A DNA stretch of 64,000 bases from Flavobacterium sp. HTF (GCF_003105115.1 NZ_QETH01000015.1:1-64000); one strand, 5' to 3'; shown: positions 17,172 through 26,775, counted from the first letter of the stretch. Made by a program: numbers and translations. Notes: generated from the sequence alone by a model not told the origin.

Positions 17172-18590
17172 TTAATAGGCGTTCTCTTCACCTTTAAAAA
17201 TGTTAATGATAGTTCGCACTATAATTTTTATATCCAATAATAAACTCCAGTTTTCGATATACCAGATATCATAATCTACTCTGTTTTCCATATCGCTAAG
17301 TTCTTTGGTTTCACCACGAAAACCGTTGACCTGTGCCCAGCCTGTTATTCCGGGTTTTGTATATTGGCGTACTAAATAATTATTTATCAGTTCACTATAC
17401 TCCTTTGCAAGATTGACCATATGAGGCCGTGGCCCTACAACCGACATATCGCCCCAAAAGACATTAAAAAACTGCGGTAACTCATCAATACTGGTTTTGC
17501 GGATAAAAGCCCCAAATTTTGTAATTCTGCTGTCGCCTTTTCCTGCCTGTTTTTTATGCGCCAGATCATTCAGATACATACTTCTGAATTTAAAACACAT
17601 AAAAGCCTGGTTGTCGCGGCCTGAGCGCTGCTGCCTGAAAAATACTGGCCCAGGGGATTCTAATTTAATAATTAGGGCAACGATTGGCAGAAGCCACGGA
17701 AAAATTAATAGTATAACCGCTGTCGAAAATAGAATATCAAAAACTTTTTTTACAAGCCGGTTTGAAGCAAATTCTAATGGTTCCGGACGAAACATCAATA
17801 CAGGCGTATTTTCATAAAAAGTCACTTCTACTTTACTTGATTTTGTGTAGAGCTGAAAATCAGGTATAAACTTGATTCTCACCATATTTTGTTCACATAT
17901 CTTGACCAGTTTATTAATTATTTCGACTTTGTCAATATGAAGGGCAACATAAATTTCGTCTATTTTTTCTTTTATGATAAAATCCTCAATACTATCAAAT
18001 CCACCTAAAATTGCGCCTTCAAAATCAGGAGAAACTACTTCTTTATCATCAAAAAAGCCTAAAAAACGATATCCGTAAGTTAAATCTTTGGCCAATATTT
18101 TACGCATTCTTTCTCCTGTATCATTGGCTCCAACGATAATAATCTTTTTAAAATTATATCCTTTTGCCCTGATTTCTTTTAAAGCTTTCATCAATAAATA
18201 ACGGGAAATCATAATCAGCAAAAAGAAAAACAGATAAAAATACAGCAATCGGAGTCTGGAAATATCTGCGTATTTAAGAAAAACTACAAAAATTGCCACC
18301 AGGGCGGCGTGAATGGTAATTTTATTAATTGTCCGTTTTAATATCGATTCTATACGCTCGATGCGGATCATCCGGTATGAATTTCTAAAAAGCAGCAATC
18401 CGATCCAGATTAGGTTCATCAATAAAATAACTGTTTTTTCTTCTCTTGACGAAAGTTGCTCTAAACTGCCAAACCTGGCCAAAGCCGAAAGATTGATTGA
18501 GGCATTTAACAATAACACATCAAAACACACAAACAGTAGTTTGAAATAACGGGAAAGACGGTAATGTGATATTTTTTGAGAAATTTTCAT
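17172..18590 (-). CDS. Exopolysaccharide polyprenyl glycosylphosphotransferase (WcaJ-like)
   Basis: 472 aa. Four or five N-terminal transmembrane helices, a central Rossmann-like CoA_binding_3 domain (KKIIIVGANDTGERM), another membrane helix near 285-305 and the C-terminal bacterial sugar-transferase domain (FFRQQRSGRDNQAFMCFKFR, RKTSIDELPQ, VGPRPHM, KPGITGWAQ). These enzymes place the first sugar-1-phosphate on undecaprenyl phosphate to start a surface polysaccharide unit. The convergent CpsB-type phosphatase gene touches it. No export genes are close. Confidence 0.93.
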   Translation of the reverse strand: MKISQKISHYRLSRYFKLLFVCFDVLLLNASINLSALARFGSLEQLSSREEKTVILLMNLIWIGLLLFRNSYRMIRIERIESILKRTINKITIHAALVAIFVVFLKYADISRLRLLYFYLFFFLLIMISRYLLMKALKEIRAKGYNFKKIIIVGANDTGERMRKILAKDLTYGYRFLGFFDDKEVVSPDFEGAILGGFDSIEDFIIKEKIDEIYVALHIDKVEIINKLVKICEQNMVRIKFIPDFQLYTKSSKVEVTFYENTPVLMFRPEPLEFASNRLVKKVFDILFSTAVILLIFPWLLPIVALIIKLESPGPVFFRQQRSGRDNQAFMCFKFRSMYLNDLAHKKQAGKGDSRITKFGAFIRKTSIDELPQFFNVFWGDMSVVGPRPHMVNLAKEYSELINNYLVRQYTKPGITGWAQVNGFRGETKELSDMENRVDYDIWYIENWSLLLDIKIIVRTIINIFKGEENAY

Positions 18591-18737
18591 ATTTAGGATC
18601 TGTGGTCATTCTAAGTAAATTCTGACCTAAGCATTATGAATGCAAAATAACATTTTAATTATATTTTTTAATGTTATTTTAAAATCAATTTATTTTAAAA
18701 CTTTACTTTTAAGTAATTCGAATTTAAAACACAGGAA

Positions 18738-19703
18738 ATGAAAACAGTCTTTTTATTCTTTTTCTTATTAACCGCAGTAAGTTACGGGCAAATTTTGGGC
18801 TGTACAGATCCTCTTTCTGTAAATTATAATCCGGAAGCGACAATAAATGACGGAAGTTGTTTGTACAAATCCGTCAAATTAAAACCTGAATACTCAGTCA
18901 GGTTAAGCGATTCTGTTAGAGAAACTTCCGGGCTTACTGTTTTTGACCATTTATTATGGACGCATAACGACGATCATGACACCACTTTATACGGGTTGGA
19001 TTCTTTGGGAAAAATCAGAAAAAAAGTAATACTGCAAAACGTAATTAATCATGACTGGGAAGAAATTTCGCAGGACAGTACACATTTGTACATTGGTGAC
19101 TTTGGAAATAATTACAAAGGAAACCGGACCGATTTACATATTTTTAAAATTGAGAAAAAAGATTTTTTAACCGGAAATCCCGTTATCGACACCATTTCAT
19201 TTTCATATTCTGACCAAACCGACCTTAAACCTCAAAAAAGAAATACAACCAATTTTGACTGTGAAGCTTTTATTATCACAAAAGACAGTATTTATTTATT
19301 TTCGAAACAATGGATTTCTTCTAAAACGGCTGTTTATGCTTTACTAAATCAATCCGGAAGACAAATTGCGCAGTTTAAGGAAACTCTTAATACAGAAGGT
19401 CTGGTAACCGGAGCGGCTTATTTAGAAGCAAAAAAGCTTATTGTACTTTGTGGTTATTCCAAAACCGGAAAAACGTTTCTATATCTTTTGTATGATTTTA
19501 AAAATCATGATTTCTCAACCGGAAACAAACGAAAAACAGACCTTAGACTTCCTTTCCATCAAATTGAAGGAATTGCCACCAATGACGGATTACATTATTA
19601 TATAACGAATGAAAAATTAGTCCGTCAGCCAATTTTGAATGTTCCGCAGCAGATTCATTATTTGGATTTGAGTTCTTTACTAAATTCGTATCTCCATAAA
19701 TAA
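18738..19703 (+). CDS. Exported propeller-like protein with a GCTDP calcium-type motif
   Basis: 321 aa with a signal peptide (MKTVFLFFFLLTAVSYGQ). Directly after it comes GCTDPLSVNYNPEA...DGSC, a short Cys-bounded module common in secreted Bacteroidetes proteins. The rest (LDSLGKIRKKV, DWEEISQDSTHLYIGDFGNN, GIATNDGLHYYITNE) has the repeating pattern of SdiA-regulated/phytase-like beta-propellers. No type IX sorting domain is present at the C-terminus, so it is periplasmic or surface-bound by other means. Function unknown. Confidence 0.65.
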   Translation: MKTVFLFFFLLTAVSYGQILGCTDPLSVNYNPEATINDGSCLYKSVKLKPEYSVRLSDSVRETSGLTVFDHLLWTHNDDHDTTLYGLDSLGKIRKKVILQNVINHDWEEISQDSTHLYIGDFGNNYKGNRTDLHIFKIEKKDFLTGNPVIDTISFSYSDQTDLKPQKRNTTNFDCEAFIITKDSIYLFSKQWISSKTAVYALLNQSGRQIAQFKETLNTEGLVTGAAYLEAKKLIVLCGYSKTGKTFLYLLYDFKNHDFSTGNKRKTDLRLPFHQIEGIATNDGLHYYITNEKLVRQPILNVPQQIHYLDLSSLLNSYLHK

Positions 19704-19795
19704 TTCGCAAATCGCAATTTATTAGCTTACTTTTGCAAAAAAGTTGTGTTTTTAAAACATTCATGACTTATCATTTATAACTCATAATTTACAAA

Positions 19796-21658
19796 GTGAA
19801 TTACTTATCTGTAGAAAATATATCAAAGTCATTTGGCGAAAGAACGTTATTTGACAACATTTCGTTCGGAATCAATAAAGACCAGAAAATTGCCTTTATT
19901 GCTAAAAACGGTTCCGGAAAAACAACTATCATGAGTATTATCAATGGTTTGGACGAACCGGATACAGGTCAGGTTGTTTTAAGAAAAGGAATCAGAATGG
20001 CTTTTCTTTCGCAGGACAATAACCTGCAGGAGGAATTGACTATTGAAGAAAGTATTTTTGCTTCAGACAATGAAACTCTGAAAATTATTGAAGCCTACGA
20101 AAAAGCATTAGAAAATCCGGATGACGAAGAAGCGTACCAAAAAGCTTTTGACGGAATGGATCAGCATAATGCGTGGGATTTTGAAACGCAGTACAAACAA
20201 ATTCTGTTCAAACTAAAACTGGAAGATTTTAAACTAAAAGTAAAAAATCTATCCGGAGGACAAAAAAAACGTCTTTCATTGGCTATCATTTTGATCAATC
20301 GTCCTGATTTATTGATTTTGGATGAGCCAACCAACCATTTAGATCTTGAAATGATCGAATGGCTTGAAAGTTATTTTGCCAAAGAAAACATTACGTTGTT
20401 CATGGTAACGCACGACCGTTTCTTCTTAGAACGTGTTTGTAATGAAATCATCGAACTTGACAACGGAAAATTATATCAGTACAAAGGAAATTATTCTTAT
20501 TATTTAGAGAAAAAAGAAGAGCGAATTACTTCTGAAAATGCCAGCGTTGACAAGGCTAAAAACTTATTTGTAAAAGAATTGGAATGGATGCGACGTCAGC
20601 CAAAAGCGAGAACAACAAAATCTAAATCGCGTCAGGATGATTTTTATGTAATTAAAGAAAAAGCACAAAGCCGTAGAAAAGAAAATAAAGTCGAGCTTGA
20701 AATCAATATGGAACGTATGGGAAGCAAAATTATTGAGCTTCACAAAATTTCCAAAAAGTTCAAAGATCACGTTATTCTGGACAATTTCAGTTTTGATTTT
20801 CAGCGTGGTGAAAGAATCGGAATTATTGGTAAAAACGGAACCGGAAAATCGACTTTTCTTAATCTTCTGACCGGAACACTACCGCTTGACAGCGGGCGTG
20901 TTGTAAAAGGTGACACCATAAAAATTGGTTACTACACACAATCCGGAATCAACCCGAAACCAAATCAACGTGTTATAGATATTATTAAAGAATACGGCGA
21001 ATTTATTCCGCTTGCAAAAGGAAGAATGATTTCGGCTTCGCAATTATTAGAGCGTTTCCTTTTTGATGCCAAAAAACAGTATGATTTCGTAGAAAAATTA
21101 AGCGGAGGCGAATTAAAACGTTTGTATTTGTGTACCGTTTTGATTCAGAACCCAAACTTTTTGATTCTGGATGAGCCAACAAACGATCTGGATATTGTAA
21201 CGCTAAACGTCCTTGAAAGCTTCCTTTTAGATTATCCGGGATGTTTATTGGTAGTTTCGCACGACCGTTATTTTATGGATAAAATTGTTGATCACTTATT
21301 TATCTTCAGAGGAAAAGGCGAAATCGAAAATTTCCCGGGAAACTATTCTGATTTCAGGGCGTATGAAGACAGCGCGGATGTTGCGCAGAAAGAAGAAAAC
21401 AAAGCTGAAAAGAAAGACTGGAAACAAAATAATCCAACCGGAAACTTGTCTTTTAACGAGCAAAAAGAATATCAGAAAATCGAAAGAGAGATTAAAGATC
21501 TTGAAATTGAAAAAACCAAAATCGAGCAATTATTTTCTGATGGAAAAGTAGCCGATGCCGATATTGAGAAAAAAGCAAACGAATTACAAAATATCATCAA
21601 AAAAATAGATCAGAAAGAAGAACGCTGGTTTGAGCTTTCGGCTAAGATTGAAGGATAG
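19796..21658 (+). CDS. ABC-F family ATPase (Uup/EttA-like)
   Basis: 620 aa with two ABC domains in one chain and no membrane segments. Domain 1 has AKNGSGKTT, LSGGQKKRLSLA and LLILDEPTNHLDL; domain 2 has GKNGTGKST, LSGGELKRLYLC and LILDEPTNDLDI. An interdomain linker rich in Lys/Arg (RRQPKARTTKSKSRQDD) and a C-terminal coiled coil (about 540-615) fit the Uup-like subfamily that binds ribosomes or branched DNA. The start is GTG (MNYLSVENISKSFG). A strong terminator follows. Confidence 0.93.
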   Translation: MNYLSVENISKSFGERTLFDNISFGINKDQKIAFIAKNGSGKTTIMSIINGLDEPDTGQVVLRKGIRMAFLSQDNNLQEELTIEESIFASDNETLKIIEAYEKALENPDDEEAYQKAFDGMDQHNAWDFETQYKQILFKLKLEDFKLKVKNLSGGQKKRLSLAIILINRPDLLILDEPTNHLDLEMIEWLESYFAKENITLFMVTHDRFFLERVCNEIIELDNGKLYQYKGNYSYYLEKKEERITSENASVDKAKNLFVKELEWMRRQPKARTTKSKSRQDDFYVIKEKAQSRRKENKVELEINMERMGSKIIELHKISKKFKDHVILDNFSFDFQRGERIGIIGKNGTGKSTFLNLLTGTLPLDSGRVVKGDTIKIGYYTQSGINPKPNQRVIDIIKEYGEFIPLAKGRMISASQLLERFLFDAKKQYDFVEKLSGGELKRLYLCTVLIQNPNFLILDEPTNDLDIVTLNVLESFLLDYPGCLLVVSHDRYFMDKIVDHLFIFRGKGEIENFPGNYSDFRAYEDSADVAQKEENKAEKKDWKQNNPTGNLSFNEQKEYQKIEREIKDLEIEKTKIEQLFSDGKVADADIEKKANELQNIIKKIDQKEERWFELSAKIEG

Positions 21659-21682
21659 ATTATATTTAAACTTAAATAATTT

Positions 21683-21723
21683 AAATCCCAATAAACATTT
21701 TAAAGTGTTTATTGGGATTTTTT
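21683..21723 (+). terminator. Terminator of the ABC-F gene
   Basis: AAATCCCAATAAACA pairs perfectly with TGTTTATTGGGATTT, followed by more T. A strong 15-bp stem. Confidence 0.92.
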
Positions 21724-21873
21724 ATTTTGCACAATTATCAAAAAACATCTCTTTTTTTATTTGAAATGTTAAAATTCATATGTAAGAATTTAGAATAATT
21801 ATATAAACGAAAATAAAGTTGTTTGACGAGATTTGTAGAAGTGAAACAAATTCACAATCTAAATATATATAAA

Positions 21874-22416
21874 ATGGAAAATCTAAATAACCCAGACGGA
21901 ACAAGACGCCAGATATTAACAGGAATGTTTTCTGATCGCGAAAGTACAGAGAGAGCTTACAACACTTTAAATGACAGAGGATATTCAAAAGATGAAATCA
22001 ATCTTATCATGTCAGATGAAACAAGAAAAAAACATTATTCAGACCATGATGATCACTCAGAACTTGGTACAAAAGCAGCTGAAACTGCGGGAACTGGATC
22101 TGCAATTGGAGGAACAATAGGAGCTATTGTTGGAGTTATCGCAGCTTTAGGAACAAGTCTTGTTATCCCGGGATTAGGATTAATCATTGCAGGACCACTA
22201 GCAGCTGGATTAGCAGGTGCAGGTGCAGGTGGTATTACGGGAGGTTTGATTGGTGCTTTGGTAGGATCTGGAATTCCTGAAGACAGAGCTAAGCTATATG
22301 AATCCGGAATCAATGATGGGCATGTAGTTCTGGGAGTTCACCCTCGTAATAATGAAGATGCTGAATATTTCGAACAAGAATGGAAATCAAATAAAGGAGA
22401 AAATATTTATCGCTAA
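21874..22416 (+). CDS. YflT-like (general stress protein 17M) family protein
   Basis: 180 aa from ATG 21874 (MENLNNPDGTRRQILTGMFS). N-terminal ferredoxin-like region (FSDRESTERAYNTLNDRGYS) as in general stress protein 17M; a Gly/Ala-rich hydrophobic centre of about 65 residues (GTGSAIGGTIGAIVGVIAA, then GLAGAGAGGITGG) likely inserts in or lies on a membrane; and a C-terminal region (VVLGVHPRNNEDAEYF) that repeats the small alpha/beta fold. An upstream TTG would add 17 residues of no family similarity. Likely stress-induced, but this is family inference. It ends at a strong terminator. Confidence 0.78.
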   Translation: MENLNNPDGTRRQILTGMFSDRESTERAYNTLNDRGYSKDEINLIMSDETRKKHYSDHDDHSELGTKAAETAGTGSAIGGTIGAIVGVIAALGTSLVIPGLGLIIAGPLAAGLAGAGAGGITGGLIGALVGSGIPEDRAKLYESGINDGHVVLGVHPRNNEDAEYFEQEWKSNKGENIYR

Positions 22417-22434
22417 TTTGCTGATAATTCATTC

Positions 22435-22475
22435 AAAAGAGCCTGATCTAAAAAAATAGATCAGGCTCTTTTTTT
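22435..22475 (+). terminator. Terminator of the YflT-like gene
   Basis: AAAAGAGCCTGATCTA pairs with TAGATCAGGCTCTTTT and runs into a T tract. Confidence 0.92.
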
Positions 22476-22522
22476 GTTTGTTATTTTTAAAGTTCAGGAA
22501 TAAAAGTCAAAAAAATTACCAT

Positions 22523-22551
22523 TTGACTTTTGACAATTCTTAGTATCTTCG
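22523..22551 (+). promoter_or_regulatory. Promoter of the methyltransferase gene
   Basis: TTG at 22523-22525, an 18-nt spacer, then TATCTTCG at 22544-22551, one base off TAnnTTTG. It ends 21 nt before the ATG, the same spacing as other promoters in this window. Confidence 0.5.
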
Positions 22552-22572
22552 TAGCCACTTTGCTACTTTTTT

Positions 22573-23364
22573 ATGCTATTTCAAATAAAATCCTATATCA
22601 AATTTCTTTGGAACTCCAAGAATGAACATGCAGTACATTCTCCGTTTGTATTTAATTTACTGACGAAATGTTTTTACGATAAAAAATCTAAACCGGAATA
22701 TTTAGTTTTAAAAAATTATCGAAGATCCCTTTTAGAAAATAAAAATTTTATTGAAGTAACCGATTTTGGTGCGGGTTCGAGAGTTTTCAAATCCAACACC
22801 AGACAAATTTCTAAAATTGCAAAAACGGCGGGAATTTCTCCAAAACGCGCTGAATTATTATTCCGAGTTGTTCGTTATTTTCAGCCGGAATCCGTTTTAG
22901 AAATTGGAACTTCCTTGGGGTTGGCAACTTCTGCCCTGGCCTTAGGCAATCCGAAAGCAAAAGTAATTACCTTAGAAGGCTGTCCTAATACGAGCTCTGT
23001 TGCCAAAAATCAGTTAGAAGATTTCAATTATCAAAATGTAAATCCAATAATAACGGAATTTGAAAGCTATTTTAAAAATATTCAAAGAGAACTAAAAACT
23101 GAGACTGAGAACTTCGACCTTATTTACTTCGACGGCAATCATTCTAAAAAAGCAACTTTAGCTTATTTTGATCTTTTATTACCAACCATAACCAATGATT
23201 CGGTTTGGATTTTTGATGATATTCACTGGTCACCAGAAATGGAAGAAGCCTGGGATAGCATTAAAAACCATCCGAAAGTAAAAGTAACAATTGATACTTT
23301 TCAATGGGGATTTGTATTCTTTAGAAGAGAACAGCCGAAAGAGCATTTTGTGATTAGAACATAA
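22573..23364 (+). CDS. Class I SAM-dependent methyltransferase
   Basis: 263 aa. A ~95-residue N-terminal helical region precedes the Rossmann methyltransferase core: motif I VLEIGTSLGLATSALAL, acidic strand 2 VITLEGCP, and the FDLIYFDGNHSKKATLAYFD motif with the WIFDDIHWS metal-ligand-like stretch. The layout matches O-methyltransferase family 3/24-type enzymes. The acceptor is not predictable and no pathway genes flank it. Confidence 0.85.
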   Translation: MLFQIKSYIKFLWNSKNEHAVHSPFVFNLLTKCFYDKKSKPEYLVLKNYRRSLLENKNFIEVTDFGAGSRVFKSNTRQISKIAKTAGISPKRAELLFRVVRYFQPESVLEIGTSLGLATSALALGNPKAKVITLEGCPNTSSVAKNQLEDFNYQNVNPIITEFESYFKNIQRELKTETENFDLIYFDGNHSKKATLAYFDLLLPTITNDSVWIFDDIHWSPEMEEAWDSIKNHPKVKVTIDTFQWGFVFFRREQPKEHFVIRT

Positions 23365-23406
23365 TATATCAAATTGCCAAAACCGAAACAATAACACAAT
23401 TATTCC

Positions 23407-23414
23407 TATATTTG
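23407..23414 (+). promoter_or_regulatory. -7 element before the pyocin-knob gene
   Basis: TATATTTG matches TAnnTTTG exactly and ends 22 nt before the ATG at 23437. Confidence 0.5.
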
Positions 23415-23436
23415 ACAAAAATCAAATACAAAATCA

Positions 23437-24255
23437 ATGCACTCTATTCTCAAAAAAACACAAAAAAAAATACTAATTCAAGTCTGTTTAACAGGACTAC
23501 TATTTTCATTTAATACAGTTGTAAATGCTCAATTTTTAACACAGACATTATCTTCCGATTTAAATACATTCGCTAATGATCTCGCTATTTATATTCCTAC
23601 TACGCTAAATACTCCTTCAAATTATGGTACTGTTTTAGCTCTTAGGCATTGGGCAGGGCCAGGAACATCTGATTGGAGAAGTCAATTAGCATTTAGTACT
23701 GAAAATGATTTTTACTATCGACAATCAACAAATACTACAGGATCTGTTTGGACTCCATGGAAAAAAGTTTACAATTCTGGCAATTTAAACAACAGTCAAA
23801 CAGATTTTAACGCAAACCGTCTATTTGCAAAAGAATTAACAATTTCACAAACCCAGACAAACGTACTTTTATCTGCAACCGGAAATTCATATATAAATTC
23901 AGGAAATTTTGGAATAGGAACAACTAATCCAAAAAATAAACTTGATGTAAATGGAACTATTCATTCAAAGGAAGTAAAAGTTGATATGAATGACTGGTCA
24001 GATTTTGTTTTTAAAGAAAACTACAATCTGCCAACCCTTTTAGAAGTAGAAAAACACATTATCAATTATGGCCATTTAGAAAATATCCCAAGTGAAAAAC
24101 AAGTCATCAAAAATGGTATAAATTTAGGAGAAATGGATGCTAAACTTCTACAAAAAATTGAAGAATTAACATTGTATATCATAGACTTAAATAAAAAACT
24201 TGAACTTCAAAATCAAGAATTGAATGCTATGAAAAGAAAAATAGGAAATCTATAA
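23437..24255 (+). CDS. Exported tail-fibre-like protein with pyocin-knob motif
   Basis: 272 aa. It has a signal peptide (CLTGLLFSFNTVVNAQ), a region containing WTPWKKVYNSGNLN, the core of the pyocin-knob domain found in phage tail fibres and R-type pyocins, then NFGIGTTNPKNKLDVNGTIH, and finally a coiled coil (LLQKIEELTLYIIDLNKKLE). In phages the latter segments precede S74-type chaperone tails. The signal peptide argues for a surface adhesin built of tail-fibre modules rather than a phage gene, and no phage genes surround it. Confidence 0.75.
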   Translation: MHSILKKTQKKILIQVCLTGLLFSFNTVVNAQFLTQTLSSDLNTFANDLAIYIPTTLNTPSNYGTVLALRHWAGPGTSDWRSQLAFSTENDFYYRQSTNTTGSVWTPWKKVYNSGNLNNSQTDFNANRLFAKELTISQTQTNVLLSATGNSYINSGNFGIGTTNPKNKLDVNGTIHSKEVKVDMNDWSDFVFKENYNLPTLLEVEKHIINYGHLENIPSEKQVIKNGINLGEMDAKLLQKIEELTLYIIDLNKKLELQNQELNAMKRKIGNL

Positions 24256-24265
24256 TTCAGTCATA

Positions 24266-24298
24266 AAAAAATGGCAACCATTGCTGATTGCCATTTTT
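24266..24298. terminator. Bidirectional terminator
   Basis: AAAAATGGCAA pairs with TTGCCATTTTT between two convergent genes. Confidence 0.88.
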
Positions 24299-24317
24299 CC
24301 TAATTATTACAATTTTT

Positions 24318-24977
24318 TTATTTTTTAGCGTCTTTGTTTTCTTCAGATTTAGCTCCCATTCTGTTTACAGTATACATTGGAGCAAATTTCACTTTTAAAC
24401 CTGCAATTTTTCTGTTATCCTCAGAAGTAAGACCTTCTTTTTCTACAGTATTTTTACGGCTGTCAAGTGCTTCATAAAGCAATTTGATTTCATCCCAGTC
24501 TTCACGTGAATAACTGTCTTTATTATCTTCAACTGTATGAACAAATTGTTGGTATACACTATGAATATTTTGGGCATTTACCCATGAAAAACTCATATCT
24601 TCTCCAATTTTTCCTTCTCCAAACAATGCATTACGCAATTGTTGTTTAGGACTTGGCGCTGGTGGGGCAAAAACGGTGGTCATTTCATTTTTGAACTCTT
24701 CGTATTTTACTTTGCTTTCGTTTATTTTTTCTGTTTCAGCAGTGTTATCTTTAAGATCTGCAAGTGCCAATTGAGCATTTTCTGCTCTTCTGTTGTATTC
24801 AGCATCAACATCTTTCCAGGTTGCTTTCAGATCCTCTGCTTTTACATTTTTAACTGAATCGACGTAGGTTACATAAGAGTCGATTGCTTTTTTTGCATTT
24901 TCCTGTTTCTCATCTTTACACGATGTAAAGCTTAAAGCAATTAATGCCAATCCAAATACAATTTTTATGTTTTTCAT
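24318..24977 (-). CDS. Exported lipoprotein, helical
   Basis: 219 aa, signal peptide with lipobox ending SFTSC (Cys20), so predicted lipidated. The mature region is mostly helical and charged (AKKAIDSYVTYVDSVKN, AENAQLALADLKDNTAE), similar to DUF6565-type Bacteroidetes lipoproteins; a Pro-rich break (VFAPPAPSPKQQ) splits it. A long AT-rich non-coding stretch lies upstream (24978-25275). Function unknown. Confidence 0.7.
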   Translation of the reverse strand: MKNIKIVFGLALIALSFTSCKDEKQENAKKAIDSYVTYVDSVKNVKAEDLKATWKDVDAEYNRRAENAQLALADLKDNTAETEKINESKVKYEEFKNEMTTVFAPPAPSPKQQLRNALFGEGKIGEDMSFSWVNAQNIHSVYQQFVHTVEDNKDSYSREDWDEIKLLYEALDSRKNTVEKEGLTSEDNRKIAGLKVKFAPMYTVNRMGAKSEENKDAKK

Positions 24978-25275
24978 AATTTTGATTATTAAATGTTACA
25001 GAACAAATATAGTTAAAAAATTAAATAAACGTAAATTATTTATAAAAATTTAATATTTATTTTGAATTAAATTTAATAAAAAATACAAAATATGATAATT
25101 ATATAAAAAGTATGTAAAATCATATAACACTAATTTTAATAAAATAAAATATACTTTTTATAAACATCTTTAATATGCCATAAATTAATATTCGGTGTAA
25201 CATAAATCAATTCCCGGCTACTCATCAGAATATTAAAAAGTGTTTTGTACTTTTAAAACCAAAATTGTAAAACGA
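24978..25275. other. AT-rich intergenic region
   Basis: About 300 bases of almost pure A/T sequence between divergent genes. I see no open frame of useful length, no tRNA-like fold and no clear promoter beyond a weak TACTTTTA at 25249. It probably holds both divergent promoters. Confidence 0.5.
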
Positions 25276-25962
25276 ATGGCAAATCCATTAATTAAAATAA
25301 CTGACATCAAACGAAATTTTGCTCTTGGGAACGAAATCGTGTATGTTTTAAAAGGAATTGATTTAGAAATAAAAAAAGGAGAGTATGTTGCCTTAATGGG
25401 CCCTTCAGGATCCGGAAAGTCAACTCTGATGAATTTGTTAGGATGTCTGGACACACCAACTTCTGGTCACTATGTTTTGAACGGAAAAGATGTCAGCCAG
25501 ATGAAAGATGATGAATTGGCCGGAATTAGAAATACAGAGATTGGTTTTGTTTTTCAAACGTTCAATCTTTTACCAAGAACAACTGCTTTAGACAACGTGG
25601 CTTTACCTATGATATATGCAGGGTATTCAAAGTCTGAAAGAAACGCAAGAGCTACAGAGGTTTTAAAGCAGGTAAATCTTGCCGACCGAATGGACCACCA
25701 GCCGAATCAGCTTTCGGGAGGACAACGCCAGCGTGTCGCCATTGCCCGTGCTTTAGTAAACAAACCGTCTATTATCCTGGCCGATGAACCAACGGGAAAC
25801 TTAGACAGTAAAACGTCTGTAGAAATCATGAAGCTTTTCGGAGATATCCACGCACAGGGAAACACCGTAATTCTGGTAACGCACGAAGAAGATATTGCGG
25901 CTTATGCACATCGTGTAATTCGTTTAAGAGACGGACTAATTGAAAGTGACACAACTAAATAA
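25276..25962 (+). CDS. ABC transporter ATP-binding protein (LolD/MacB-like)
   Basis: 228 aa. Walker [14 protein letters not shown]-loop [11 protein letters not shown], signature [15 protein letters not shown], Walker [13 protein letters not shown] and the switch His in [12 protein letters not shown] are complete. The sequence type ([19 protein letters not shown]) is that of LolD/MacB/FtsE-like ATPases which power lipoprotein release or efflux complexes. No permease gene is adjacent, so its partner is encoded elsewhere. The upstream ATG at 25240 adds 12 residues absent from relatives; [13 protein letters not shown] is chosen. Confidence 0.92.
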   Translation: MANPLIKITDIKRNFALGNEIVYVLKGIDLEIKKGEYVALMGPSGSGKSTLMNLLGCLDTPTSGHYVLNGKDVSQMKDDELAGIRNTEIGFVFQTFNLLPRTTALDNVALPMIYAGYSKSERNARATEVLKQVNLADRMDHQPNQLSGGQRQRVAIARALVNKPSIILADEPTGNLDSKTSVEIMKLFGDIHAQGNTVILVTHEEDIAAYAHRVIRLRDGLIESDTTK

Positions 25963-26053
25963 TTTTAGATTTCTGATTTTAGATTATTTTCTAAATCTAA
26001 AATTTAGGTTGCAACATTTCAATCTAAAATCACAAATCTACAATCTAAAATCA
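25963..26053. repeat. Word-type inverted repeat (AATCTAAAAT class)
   Basis: Repeated AATCTAAAA / TTTTAGATT words form an imperfect hairpin between two same-strand genes. The sequence ends directly before the ATG of the adenosyltransferase gene. Confidence 0.5.
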
Positions 26054-26055
26054 CC

Positions 26056-26625
26056 ATGAAAGTATATACAAAAACAGGGGACAAAGGCACTACAGCACTT
26101 TTTGGTGGTACCCGTGTTCCTAAAGATGACATACGAATTGACAGTTACGGAACTGTCGATGAACTCAACTCCTATATAGGACTGATTCGCGATCAGGAAA
26201 TGAATTCTCATTATAAAACTATTTTAATCGAAATTCAGGATCGTCTTTTTACTGTTGGCGCCATTTTGGCAACTCCTCAGGAAAAAGAAGTGATGAAAAA
26301 CGGAGAACTGAGATTAAAAAATCTTGGGATTATAGAGTCAGATATCGAATTATTGGAAAATGAAATTGATACTATGGAAGATACACTTCCGCAAATGACT
26401 CATTTTGTTTTACCGGGCGGACATCCAACCGTGTCACATTGTCATATTGCGCGTTGTATTTGCCGTCGTGCTGAGCGTCTTGCTGTCCGTTTAAGCCATA
26501 ATGAACATGTTCCTGAAATCGCAATTAAATACTTAAACAGACTTTCTGACTACCTTTTTGTCTTGGCACGGAAGTTGTCCTCAGACTTAAAAGCGGATGA
26601 AGTGAAATGGATTCCCAGAAAATAA
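26056..26625 (+). CDS. Cob(I)alamin adenosyltransferase, PduO type
   Basis: 189 aa. The N-terminal ATP-binding motif TKTGDKGTTALFGGTRV, the SYGTVDELNSYIGL helix and the C-terminal RCICRRAERLAVRL motif define PduO-type ATR. It attaches the adenosyl group of ATP to cob(I)alamin, giving coenzyme B12 for methylmalonyl-CoA mutase. MeaB, the mutase's GTPase chaperone, is encoded 23 kb away at 49532, so the pathway is probably complete in this genome. Confidence 0.95.
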   Translation: MKVYTKTGDKGTTALFGGTRVPKDDIRIDSYGTVDELNSYIGLIRDQEMNSHYKTILIEIQDRLFTVGAILATPQEKEVMKNGELRLKNLGIIESDIELLENEIDTMEDTLPQMTHFVLPGGHPTVSHCHIARCICRRAERLAVRLSHNEHVPEIAIKYLNRLSDYLFVLARKLSSDLKADEVKWIPRK

Positions 26626-26635
26626 TTTTTCTGTA

Positions 26636-26775
26636 AATTCCAAAACTTTAAAATCCCAAATTTCAAGGAAACAATTAAAAAATTCTGCGAATCTAAATCA
26701 TAAAAAACTTCCATATTTTAAGATTTCACGCTCCTTTTTTGGAATTTGGAATTTAAAAAATTGGATTTTAAAGGG
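26636..26775. repeat. Word-type inverted repeat (AATTCCAAA class)
   Basis: AAATTCCAAA and AAAATCCCAAATTT on the left mirror GGAATTTGGAATTT and GGATTTTAAA on the right, around a ~70-nt centre. A second copy of this class lies at 63376-63462. Confidence 0.5.

Noticed and set aside
23437..24255. Prophage remnant
   Set aside because: Tail-fibre-type domains are present but a signal peptide and lack of phage neighbours argue for a cellular gene.
24978..25275. Hidden small RNA or tRNA in the AT-rich gap
   Set aside because: No stable paired structure, no CCA end and no promoter-terminator pair found by eye.
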